Source of the DNA: Phallus indusiatus | Taxonomy: Eukaryota; Basidiomycota; Agaricomycetes; Phallales; Phallaceae | Reading direction: 5' to 3' | Assembly (NCBI GenBank): GCA_027605045.1 | Contig: JAQFWX010000004.1 | Location: 558,001-622,000 of the forward strand | DNA: 64,000 nucleotides | Shown here: positions 1 to 10,941 of the stretch, piece after piece | How positions within the stretch are numbered: position 1 is the stretch's first letter | Layout: every line of letters begins with the position of its first letter | Made by a program: the position numbers and the translations under genes | The notes under the pieces: generated by a model | Told to the model about the DNA's origin: nothing | The model's database searches: none | What the model saw: the letters and a program-made list of their open reading frames with translations, nothing else

Positions 1-2605
1 CTTTGCAAATCTCTCCAGTTTGACGTTGTATCGCTTGTCTCTTTGAAAGGTGCGTATTATCTTGGAATGCTGGGCATCAGGACTTATATATCTTTTTTAA
101 TAGACGCAGGGGTATCTGTACCCATAAATACAACATCCTTTGTCTGCAGTTTCAGCGAAAAACTGTCTAGCTTTGTCCCAGCCCTTACTTTAGACCTCAT
201 AGCAGAGATATGCCTGGGCTTTGAAGTGGCAACACATGCCCAGCGTATAGTGGTCTTACAATACATGCATTCCTGGATAAAGAATCTCGCACATTTCGGA
301 GATCCAGCGCATGCTCTGTATGACGAATCTCAAAGCAAACTGAAAGATGTTATTGGGTCGTTGATTGATATATCAACACGGTTTGCTGATGTACGTTTCC
401 CAAAGAATCGTTTCAAAGCTTTGATCCCTTTCTTACACAAGGACAACGTAGATATTTCCGTGTACTTTAAGATGGGTTTGGCCGGACTTCAACAAGTTTG
501 AGAGCCAGTTGTTGAATGTCACTCTGGATGCACTTATTCAGACTGCAATCGATGGTGGTATTGACTCGCCTAGATGCGAACAAATTGGGGACATCCTCAT
601 TGCAATCGCAACTATCGACGTGCGAGCTAGAGTACTAAAAAGGCTAAAGGCTGTCAGTAATCATGTTTTATGAACCAATGTTCTATCTCATTCGACTCGT
701 ATAGATTCTGAGCAAGCCTGGTCGAACCACGCGGTCTCTCACAGAAAGCTCATTCTGGTCAGAGACCACCGCCATTTCAAGGTTACTACTCAAAACCGGT
801 TATGTTCCACGGCTCTCCCTTCATACGCATCTTTATATGCCCGAAGCAATTCATTCTGTTACAATGCTCTGTTCGACTGGTTCGTTACGTATGAAGTCAA
901 CTGTCTATGGGATCGCCATGAATCTTATCCAAAATCTGCGTATCCTACGACTTGAAGCTAAAGCCCCCGTAGCCAAATTGGATGAGCTGATGGAAGAGAT
1001 GGGAACCAACAAGGTCCTCAATGACTTTGGGCTTATGAGAGTTTATCCGAACAGCGATATCGTTTCTGCGGACAACTGCCCCGACCAAATTCCGATTACG
1101 TCGCTGGAAAATATAACTCAGTTGTTCCTTCGTGCGTTGACATACGGTGCAGGAGAGCCTCAGGACAAAGATGAAAGCGGTAACGGTAAGAGTCTAAAAT
1201 GTACCTTGTGTTAGTTCCGCATTGATCTTTTTCTGAACCAGGATTACTCAATGTCTGGAGAGCACGATGGATGAGCTTAGTTTCATCTACGGCATTTCAA
1301 CCTAGTCCTTACGTTCAGTATCGGTCGTTTGTCGTGATGGGCGTTCTCGCATCCTCTGGAGTACTATCAATCGACGAAAATATGCTGTACCAAACACTCA
1401 TTGCGTTCAAAACGGCCTTGAACTCTAATCCAGAGGAAGACGCTTCGTTGGTGACGAGCATGATCCACTTCATGGCCCGGGTTCTTCCCGGTTACGAATC
1501 CAACTCGAGTTATCTGCCGAGGCTCTTTTGGCTTACGGTAGCATTACTACAATCTACCGTCAGTTCACTATACGAAGAGTCCGCGAATTTGCTCGGGATA
1601 GTTGTCGAGACGATGTCAAAACAGGGCTATTTCTTGAATAGGCGAATGTCGCTGGTCCTGCTCGATGCACGAGAAGATATATCGGTCATATTGACACAGT
1701 TGGACGCGATGATGGGCGTTTCTTTCGAGGCTGCATTCTCATTCTCTTTGGCATCCATTATATTCAGAGCGATGCGAGCGCCTCCTCTTCAACCAACTGC
1801 AAAGAGATTGTTAAGGAATGTGATCAGGATTGCGGCGGAATCTCTCAAACTAGAGGCTACGAGAGGAAGAGGACGGACGAGGTTAAGTCTCGAGATGGAA
1901 CCGGATGGAAATATGTTGTATCTGGACTATGAAGTGATGGGATACTTCCTCGCATTGCTGCCTTTCGCGTGTACTTCAGCTTCGTACCGCCAACTGCTAC
2001 GTGACGCTGGTATTACGGAGAGCTGGTGGCCGCCTTTATCACCCGACTCGGACTCTGAAGATGATGACGACGATGACGGGGACGATGTTGGTACTCCGGC
2101 TATCGACCCGAGTATATTTCACCTGGAAGAAGGCGACACCCACACACCCCTTCTCATCATCTCGTTCCTTTTTGCAATATTGGATTGCTATCAAGGAAAT
2201 GAACACGAGAAAGCGTTTGTTTTTACACTTCTCGTGCGATTGGGCGAGATATACCAAGACATTACGGCGACAGCGGTAGTACATTTTCTAGCCGCGCATC
2301 GAGGAGAATGGTTGATTGGTGGACTTGTGGAGGCGCCGCTTGCTCGGTCTGATGCGGTAGAAGTTATCTCGACTTCTGCACAGGCGTTGTTCGAGATCAC
2401 GATGATCAATCCGGTTTGGTCGACCATGACATCGCCAACTGTTCAGGGTTCATTAGATGAACAACGGACGACCCATTGGAGGGCTCTTGAAGAGCTTGAT
2501 ATGCACATTCTTGCTGCTCCTTGGAAATTTATACCACAAAGCGAGGCTTGGAAGATATTAAAGTGGATCCCGACTCTGTTAGACGGAATGACGATCACAC
2601 CATGA
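1..2605 (+). CDS. RasGAP of IRA/neurofibromin type, C-terminal part (5' end outside window)
   Basis: Only the C-terminal third or so is present; the frame is open to base 1 and the catalytic GAP domain would lie further left. Exons read 1-447 (perhaps with a frame-neutral intron at about 50-103), 497-652, 705-1185 and 1242-2605; together they keep one frame to the TGA at 2603. Recognition rests on blocks typical of the post-GAP region of neurofibromin/IRA proteins: LTLDLIAEIC followed by QYMHSWIKNL near residues 60-95, DGGIDSPRCE, and WRARWMSLVSSTAFQ just after the last intron. An acidic run of Asp/Glu lies near 2055-2085. The family stimulates Ras GTP hydrolysis and so lowers Ras-cAMP signalling; the role here is inferred from family. 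It is the first of three genes on this strand. Confidence 0.85.
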
Positions 2606-3028
2606 TTATGAACTTGTTTTTTTAATGGTAATTGACTATGCGGCGTTAAAATCATGTCCTAACTTATTTTTGCATGTTTTCTTTTTTTCTGTTACAACCA
2701 AACATTGTTGCTTTTTTAATGTATTACTAGACAACAACAACAGCATACTGCCCCAAATATAATTCATTTCTCGAATCTCGATTCGAAGACACAGACACAC
2801 TTTCGGGTCACGTTCTCGTCACGCTTTATGCAGGCTCAGTTGAGCCCGAGAATAGTACGTGAGTCAGAAGCTGAGAATTCACCCTGAAAATTCACCGCTT
2901 TGTTTGCTGTTCATCAAGTGCTCGTTTCTTTATTTCAAGCACGATCTCTAGATTCGCACTTACTGCCACAGATCAGGCTTTTTCTCAGAAGACGAGCTTC
3001 AAGTCACACGAGATTATTCTCTACAACA
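2606..3028. other. Intergenic gap, RasGAP to tRNA ligase
   Basis: This 423-base stretch holds the RasGAP 3' UTR and the tRNA ligase promoter and 5' UTR. An in-frame open stretch runs upstream of the chosen ligase ATG from about 2900 but starts with no ATG. No other gene was seen. Confidence 0.6.
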
Positions 3029-5879
3029 ATGACAAGCAGAACACCCTCGCCACCGCCACCGACACCGACCGAGACGTCGAAGAATGAGAATACAGTAGAC
3101 CCTGATCACGAGCTCATCACCGCACTGCAAAAGTTGTCCAAGAAGTCCCCTAAACTTGTGAAATCGTCGACATACCCTGCTCCAGCCGAACCCAACATGA
3201 TCGTTCGTAGCTGGAAAATGAATGAATTTAAATATTACGATGTTCCATCTCCATTTCCTACGCTAGCTAGAGGCTTGTTTACTCGTTGGGTTGCAGAAGC
3301 TGAAGGTTCTGAAGATACTCCTGGAACGGGGCGGCATGTAATCGTCGCCCGCGGATACGACAAGTTCTTTAATATTGGGGAAGTGCCTTGGACAAATGTT
3401 CGTGACAATAACTGCATCTTTGATTTTTGATTTACTAACATGAATTTTGTTTCAAAAAACGAAAGTGGGCAGCTTTACAAAAACATACCGTGCCACCATA
3501 TGACCTTACCCTCAAATCAAACGGCTGCATTATCTTCATTGCCGCTCTCACTCCAACCAAACTCATCGTCACTTCAAAACATGCTATCGGTCCCGTTGAG
3601 GATCAACCCAAAAGTCACGCTCAGGTCGGTGAAAAATGGCTGTACAAACAGCTTGAAAAGGCTGGGAAGACGAAAGAAGATCTCGCGAAAACGTTGTGGG
3701 AAACGAACGAGACCGCCGTCGCGGAGGTATGTGCATCGTCTCATTTAGTCAATGGCGTTTTTTTCTTATTGATAACCACGCTTCTTTTCCAGCTCTGCGA
3801 CGATTCATTTGAAGAACACGTATTGCCCTACACTGAAGAACTCACAGGATTGCACCTTCACGGTATTAATAAACGAAGTGGCGCGTTTCAAACTCGTCCG
3901 CCAAATCAGGTTCAGGAATTCGCTCGTGAATGGGGGTTTATACCAACGCCAGTCATCTCGTTCAAAACAGTCCCAGAAATTCAATCTTTCACCGATGAAA
4001 TAAGCAAAACTGGAAAATGGAAAGGTCAACCCATTGAAGGTTTTGTCGTTCGTACCTATATCGCGGAAAGCCCCGATGCGCCATCTTCAGCGGAAGAAGT
4101 TCTGAACGTTACAGGAGAAAAGATAGAAGGAGGAGGAAGAGCAAAACGTTCGTCGAATGATGCACCGCCTTATCCTCCTGGATCGTCGTTCTTTTTCAAA
4201 GTGAAGTTTGATGAACCTTACATGATGTATCGCGATTGGCGTGAAATTACCAAATCTATGCTATCGGCTAAACCCGGTACGGAACCCCGAATTCCCAAAT
4301 CCAAGCTGAACCGTGCGGAGACGAGATTGTATAAGCAATGGCTTGAGAATGAACTTAAAACGAATAGAGCTGCTTTTGATGGGTACACGAACAATCGGGG
4401 GATTATCGCGAATCGAGAGAGGTTTTTGAAGTGGTGTGAAGCAAGGAAGGAGAATGGTCAGACCCCGGAGGTGAAGGAAGAAAAGAAGGAAGACAAGAAA
4501 AAACAGAAATTTGGCAAAACCGTTATTGTTCCTATCGCTATTCCTGGATGTGGTATGTTCTTCACTTTGACTACATGATTAAGCTTTCTTTTGTTCATTC
4601 GGTTGTTTCCATTTGGACAGGTAAAACATCTATTGCGGTGGCCCTTCAACATCTTTTCGGTTTTGGACATACTCAGAGCGATGACGTCAAAGCCAAAAAA
4701 GCCGCCCCTGTATTCCTAAAGAATGTGTCCAACTTATTAAAAGAACACGACGTTGTTATTGCAGACAAGTAAAGCTTTTGTACATTTCGAATATTTATCA
4801 AGATCTGACCTATTTTTTGAAGAAATAATCACCTTGCACAGCATCGTTCTGGCTTACGCGAAGCTTTGGCAAAGTTTTACCCTCCAGTTAGACTAGTCGC
4901 CCTGAATTGGGCTTTAGAACAGCCGCCTGCTGTGATTCATCGTATATGCGGTGATCGTATTTTAGAAAGAGGGGAGAAACATCAGACTCTTCGTCCAGAC
5001 GTTAAAAAATCCCACGAAGACGTGCTTTGGATGTTCATCGAACAATCTGAACAGCTTTCTGAATCGGAAGTGGACGATATTGTCGAGATGGACATGGAAG
5101 AAGATCTGGAGGCGAATTTGAGAAGGGCGATAGATGGTTTATGCCGTGTTCTAGAAATTCCTCGGCCCGGAGAAGATAAAATTGGCGAAGCTGTGTCGAT
5201 CGCCAGGAACTATGCGTACCAGCCGACTAAGCAGGAATTGTCAAAGGCTGAAAAGGAGGCTGAAAAGAGCACGAAGAAAAAAGAGGGACGAACGCCGAGG
5301 TATTTTGGAATTCTTCCCGAAATTGATTTAGGGCAAGTTGTTGAAGGAGCTGTGTCGGCTGTGAAGGACGATCATCCTGCCCCGAAACTATACAAAACAA
5401 TGCAATCCAAAAATCGTATCGCGTCTCGTCCACATATTACTATTGTTCATTCTAAGTCGCTTCCTGGTGAACAACAATTATGGGATAATGCGATGGCTTT
5501 GCATTTGGAATCTTCGCCACCAACGTTCAAGTTCCGAGTTGACTATGTCGTGTGTAACGAGCGTGTCATGGCACTTTCTATTGCAGACATAGGTATCTTG
5601 ATTGAAGAAGCGGAGGAGGGGGATGGCCAAAACGATCTGAAAGATCTAGCTTCTCCGTTCCTGGAAACGATTCTGCCATTGTCCTCTAGATTGCATATTA
5701 CAGTTGGTACAGCGGACAGAGACTATGACCCATTCGAGGCTAGAAAACTTGTTCAGGACTGGAGACTTGCGGGAGCTGAAGAGGGCATTAAAAAGGATGA
5801 TGAGGGAAGATTAAAATGGGCCGCTGTAAAAGTGGGTTCTTTGTGGAGTCGTGGACGTGTTAAAGGATTAGTTTCATGA
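3029..5879 (+). CDS. TRL1: Fungal tRNA ligase (ligase-kinase-cyclic phosphodiesterase)
   Basis: Five exons (3029-3397, 3466-3726, 3793-4552, 4621-4768, 4823-5879) total 2595 bases, an 864-residue protein. It seals tRNA exons after intron removal and, in fungi, the HAC1-type unfolded-protein-response mRNA. The N-terminal adenylyltransferase domain has the lysine motif ARGYDKFFNIGE (near residue 115) and DLTLKSNG. The kinase P-loop PGCGKTS is split by the third intron. The C-terminal phosphodiesterase has the paired histidine motifs HITIVHS and HITVGT. The first intron carries a clear TACTAAC branch point at about 3433. The start ATG at 3029 is preceded by ACAACA; a longer upstream frame lacks any ATG. 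Domain order and length match the family; function is by homology. Confidence 0.95.
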
Positions 5880-6912
5880 ACCGGGGTATTTTACACTCCT
5901 TAACATTTTTTCTCTTTGCTTATTTATCATTTGTTTATGTTCTAACCCCCCTTCTTCTTCCCCTCATTAATACTTGTATTTCATACCGCACTACTCAACG
6001 CATTAGTCAACGCATTAAAAAAGACGAACACAGTATATCACTGCTCATTAGCTATCACTTAATACCCCTCACTGACGAGCGTTGACACATTGTACATCAT
6101 TGGACGCGCGCCTTTTCGTGACCATTCACGTAAACTTCAAGGCTGTGCCAGGGCTGTTGTATAGAACGGTTAATTTTTCAAGAAGCTACACCGAGCGTAT
6201 AGCAATATGACTACATAAATGTAATATACATAAATACATAGCGAGCTGTGCGGTTCGACCTTTTGGTGGCTGGCCAGTGATTACCGGCTGAAAAAACATT
6301 TCGCAAGAAATGTGTATGTATTTGGATAGTTTGTCACAAGTCATATGATGGCTTTGGCATCATTCACAGTACGTGAAGTTTCTATTGCGGCTGGTGGTTG
6401 AGACTGTGGCCACCGGTAAGGTTCGGGACTCAGATTTCATTTTTTTTCATTAAGATGGAACAAAGTGAAGTAAAAGACTCGTTTCTTCTCGCATTTAAAA
6501 CAGGCCGAACCTATGAAGCTATGTATAAAGGTTGTACTGTACAGCCTTGTTATTTGTACCTGTGATCAGTGCCACGGCAAGTCAGCCTTAGTCAGCCTTG
6601 GAAAAACGTTTAGCGCTTAAGTCTACCGTCCACCGCGTCCTGTACGGTACTGCCACAAGGGAAAAATGTCATGTTCGAAACAGCCAGTCCTTTCTCGAGG
6701 TTTTGTTCAGTTTGGCAATAGTTCACTATCACCATATTCTGTGGGGAAATCGGCTTAAGTGTCCATATAACTTAATCTTAATATGCCAAGATCCGCACGA
6801 TCTACATATGTCCACTCAATGTCCACTGGGGCGCACCGCCTCGGACTAGTTTTTTTATATAATCCCCGGTTTCCCTTGATTCCATCCTCCTCACACTTAC
6901 TGACTACACATC
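5880..6912. other. Intergenic region
   Basis: About 1 kb between the tRNA ligase stop and the vWA gene start. It includes the ligase 3' UTR and the promoter of the next gene. Open frames here are short and show no family resemblance; one ATG overlaps the ligase stop (ATGA) but leads nowhere recognisable. Confidence 0.6.
6856..6862 (+). promoter_or_regulatory. Probable TATA box of the vWA gene
   Basis: The sequence TATATAA follows a T run, 51 bases before the ATG at 6913. Position and sequence fit a core promoter; there is no experimental support. Confidence 0.5.
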
Positions 6913-8015
6913 ATGGGAAGCACACAATCTCATACATCTTCGAGATCGAAACGTCTCGCCTCAACGATCAACGATTCCCCTCCTCCATACACTACACGTG
7001 GTGATTCAGATATACCCTTCACACATTCCGGACTTACTTCCCGACCCTCATACCCCTCAAACTGGTACTCGGAGTCTGATCGGCGTTATAATTTGGATGT
7101 AAAACGCCCTTTGCCGTCTACTAATCCGTTCCTTGATCTAGCAAGTCAAGGTCATAGGAGAGCGAATCGCAGCAACTCGGTGTCATTATCCGATGGAGAA
7201 GATCAGCTTGAACTTCTTAAAAAATTCGACACCGTTATTGTTGTGGATGATTCTGGTTCAATGTATGGGTCTCGATGGCGCGAAGCCAGGGATGCTTTAG
7301 CTGGCATTGCTTCGTTAGCTGCTCAATACGACGCAAACGGCATTGATATCCATTTTTTGAATTCATCGAAAGTAGGAACAGATCTAAAAGTAAGTATACC
7401 GTATTTTTTTTTTCACGTCGTTCTTGGCTGATTCTTGGGAAAAAAAAGAGCGCAGCTCAAGTTGAACGTATCTTTGATACTGTGCGACCTCAAGGACTTA
7501 CGCCTACCGGAAGAAAACTTGAAGAATTACTTCTGGACTATCTCCTCAGATATGAAGGCTCTGGGCGAAAACCTAAACCTGTCAACTTTGTGATTTTGAC
7601 AGACGGTGCGCCATGTAAGCAGTGATTTTTTTTCTCATCTTCGAGCGATAAATGGACTAAAATAACGCATTATCTAGCGGATGAACCTTTGGATGTGATC
7701 ATCGCTGCAGCAAGAAGATTAGATGCTCAGCACGCCCCTTTGGTAAGTCTGCTTTTTTCTTTGAGTCATAGTCACTCGTCTAATCATGCGTACGTATATT
7801 AGACGCAAGTCGGGATTCAATTCGTTCAAGTGGGTGATGACCGCAATGCAACAAGAGCATTGAACCAGATGGATAACGATCTTAGTAAGAATCATAACAT
7901 TCGCGACATGGTTGATACAACCCCTTATATGGGACAACCTTTGGATTCCGAACTTCTAGGCAAGATATTGCTCGGAGGTATAAATCGGAGAGTGGATCGT
8001 ATATCTAGAACATAA
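6913..8015 (+). CDS. von Willebrand factor type A domain protein
   Basis: Four exons (6913-7389, 7449-7614, 7678-7742, 7803-8015) total 921 bases, 306 residues. The first 95 residues are Ser/Thr/Pro-rich and look disordered; the rest is one vWA domain. The metal-ion-dependent adhesion site reads DDSGSMYG (around residue 113), followed by the Thr in PQGLTPTGRK and the Asp in ILTDGAP. No signal peptide or membrane segment is visible, so it is probably intracellular. Such short stand-alone vWA proteins are common in mushrooms and usually bind a protein partner through the metal site; the partner is unknown. All introns are GT-AG and the frame closes at TAA 8013-8015. Confidence 0.85.
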
Positions 8016-9668
8016 ACTATGACTACCAATCCTTATATGCATTCATTTTGTACCTTAGCGTAATATAATACAACCCCAACTTCTTTCATAGGAACTTAAA
8101 TTGACATACAAATGCGATACAAAAAAAAACCATTGCATCGAGACACTTTATTCAGATACATGAATACAATGCAAAACAATGCAGAAATAAGAAATGAAGC
8201 CCAACAATAGACCAATAATACGGAGAAAAAGTTTCCGATATTAGGCAATGGAAGCATGATATAACAGGAGATTTGTGCATACCATCAACAGACGGCACTC
8301 AGCCGGATAAGTCTCATAGGGTGTGTCATTAAGTCGTTGCCATTCCGAGTACAATCCTTCTTTCATTTATGGTTATGTTTCTATGTTTATAACCCCAAGG
8401 CCAACAGCCTTCTAAATAGCTCAACTAGCCGAACTGGCTGAATCGCTGATTTTAGCCAAAAAGTACTAGTCTCAAGCTCCACTATGCACACGAAGAAAAT
8501 AAAAAAGCAAACATAATAATGCAGAAATATCATTGGCTTCTGTCCGCGATTTGCGGATTTATCGCGAGGTTACAGATTAGGGAAATGAACTACGCCATAT
8601 TCGTATCTTCCTTTTTTTAGACGGCCCGACACTTCTGCCGGTGGCGTTCACCGTGTCAATCAGCTTAATATAATATGAAATTACCGTAACACATCATAGC
8701 TTTAAGAACGTTCCTAGAATGAGCTAGTAACGGAGATAAGTAAAGAGTATTTGAGATCAAAGTGAGGAACAGCCGTACACGTCTTCATTACAATCATTCA
8801 TTGAATACGAGACTAGAAATGCTGCTCTTGAAATTCAGGGAGGAAATGCTGTGTGTTTTTTCTAGTTCAGATTCCCACTCCATGACTCGTTGTTCAGGGT
8901 GGAGGCATCCTTGACTCGGAGCAGTCGTTCCCTCCGCTTCGGGTAGATATCTGAAGAATATATACATGAAACGATCATGATTCACGAAAACGCACCCATA
9001 TAAAGATGGAAAGACCTGTACCCCACAAGATGAATCGAGATCGATTTGCGATTTGCGATCTGGGAGATTAAGTTTGATTTGAATAAAGTTTTTCTGCGCG
9101 AGTTCCGGGATCTTGCATGACGGTGTCATTATCCATATGTGGTGGAAGACTAATTCAGTAAGTATTTTGCAGCTTTCCGTTTTACATATAAGGCATACGC
9201 ACGGTTTTAGCACGGATGTATTAATATGTAATGGCAACTTTTTTCAAATACGTGTACCTAATATCTAAGTTAATAAGTATATTTGAATGCGAGCAACACA
9301 CTGAATCACTGACCAATAACAGTTCCGGGAGCGTCCCACTCTATAGTATATATGAAAGTTTCAATGACGATCCTATGACGAATTTTTGAAATGAATCGTC
9401 TTTGAATCTAGAACGATTCCGACCTATCCTTACCTTGTAGGGTAAAATATCAGTTGATTGGCACTTGATTCTGTCTCAGCCTTGGCATCATTCATCTCAT
9501 TGTCACTCAATTTGATATAAAAAGAAAAAACCACCAAACTTAAGAGTGTATAAGGACAGAAACATTCGTCAGTACATTGGGTAAATCATTGGGTAAACGT
9601 TAAGTAATAAATTTGAATCCCCCAGACTATAGTCCTTGAGTAAATAGCTCGGAAAAAAACAATGGTAT
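8016..9668. other. Intergenic region, no supported gene
   Basis: This 1.65 kb contains the 3' UTRs of two convergent genes. One minus-strand open frame (8794-9237) has no ATG near its 5' end and no family resemblance, so it was not called. AT-rich; nothing else seen. Confidence 0.5.
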
Positions 9669-10941
9669 TTAAATTCCGAGAATGCTGATGATGTTGTTGT
9701 TGAGGATGTTGGTGGCGATGTTCGAGTTCTGAATGAAGACATTCAAGGCGTTGGCGTCAACGGGGATGCCGACCTTGAAAAGAGCAGAAGTTTAAAACCG
9801 GAAAATTCAAAAATTGAGGAAAAGAGCTTACGGCTGCCAAAGCTTGGACTAAAGCAAGAACGGTCGAGACGACATCTAGAGTGGAAGCATCACGTTTGGC
9901 TAAGATGGGCAAAACGGTGATCTTGTTGCCGTTCAAGATGTTGGAGAGCAGGGTAACAACGTCGAGGTTGGCGTTCAAGGCGGTGAGGATGACGTTGATG
10001 TTGGCGTCTAAAGCAGCTTGAACGAGGGCGTTGAGGACGGTGAGGATATCAGCGTTGACGATGGTGAAGGGCAAATCGCGACGACCGACGATGATGGTGT
10101 TTCCGTTGAGGATGTTAGTCAAAATACTCGAGTTGTCAATGTTGAGGTTGGCGATGATGGCGTTGACGTTGACGCCTACTGCTGCAGCTGCCTTTGCGAG
10201 AGCGGTCACTAGTGCGACAATGTCGACAAGTTCGGGGAGTTGGCGGACGAAGACGACGTTGCCGTTACCCAGATTGCTGAGGAGAGTGCTCTGGTCGATG
10301 TTGAGGTTGGCGAGGACGGCGTTAACGTTGACACCAGCCTTTTTCGTATAAAAATGAGTCCATTGATAATTTATATTCAATTGTTTTTAATACTTACGTT
10401 CACGAGAGCGTCAATAAAAGCCAAGATGACAGCGTCAATGTTAGCAGGAAGAGGTACACCGGAACGTTTGAGAATAGTGATATCGTTATCGTTCAAGATA
10501 TCTGTAAGAATGCTGGAATCCTGAACGTCAACATTGGCGAGGACAGCATTAAGATTGACATCAGCCTAGAGTACCGCATTCTCTTTAAGTTTCCAGTTTA
10601 TATTAAAAAGGGAGTTTTAATTTCTTACTTTTGCTAATGCGTTAGCCAGAGCTTCGATCAAAGTCCCGATGTCTGCTACACCGGCGCGACGGAGAACAGT
10701 GACGTCGTTGTCGTTAGCAATGTTGTCAGCAATGTCAGAGCCTTTGATGGCAACATTAGCAAGTGCTGCATCAACATTAGCGAGAAGCTAAGAAAATAGG
10801 TGAGTTGGTGAACTCTAAAGAACTCAAAGTCACCGGCGCTGTAGCACTCACGTCCGTGGCTGCGGATGCAACTACGTTGTTTGCAATGGGAACAGCGCAA
10901 ACAGATACAGCGGCCAAAGCGAAGACGGGGGCGAAACGCAT
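9669..10941 (-). CDS. Secreted protein of tandem 53-58 residue repeats with dibasic sites
   Basis: Five exons (10941-10852, 10787-10629, 10565-10398, 10338-9832, 9773-9669) total 1029 bases, 342 residues. Exon 1 encodes a 30-residue N-terminus with a signal peptide (MRFAPVFALAAVSVCA). The remainder is about 5.5 copies of a hydrophobic repeat of the type NVNAVLANLNI...SSILTNILNGN. After this core, four repeats carry a dibasic pair (LRRAG, LKRSG, GRRDL, AKRDA) that a kexin protease could cut; one copy has VRQ instead. Exons 2 and 3 are each exactly one repeat, and every intron lies between codons. No enzyme motif and almost no cysteine. It could be a wall or surface structural protein or a kexin-processed repeat precursor; the sequence alone does not decide. 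I do not recognise a named family. Confidence 0.8.

Noticed and set aside
5876..6085. Small open frame overlapping the tRNA ligase stop
   Set aside because: Its hydrophobic composition comes from pyrimidine-rich UTR; no Kozak context or relatives.
8794..9237. Minus-strand open frame of 147 codons
   Set aside because: No ATG near the start, no recognisable motif, and no splice partners upstream or downstream.
10018..10524. Three overlapping plus-strand open frames
   Set aside because: They are antisense to the repeat protein exons, which have strongly biased repetitive composition.
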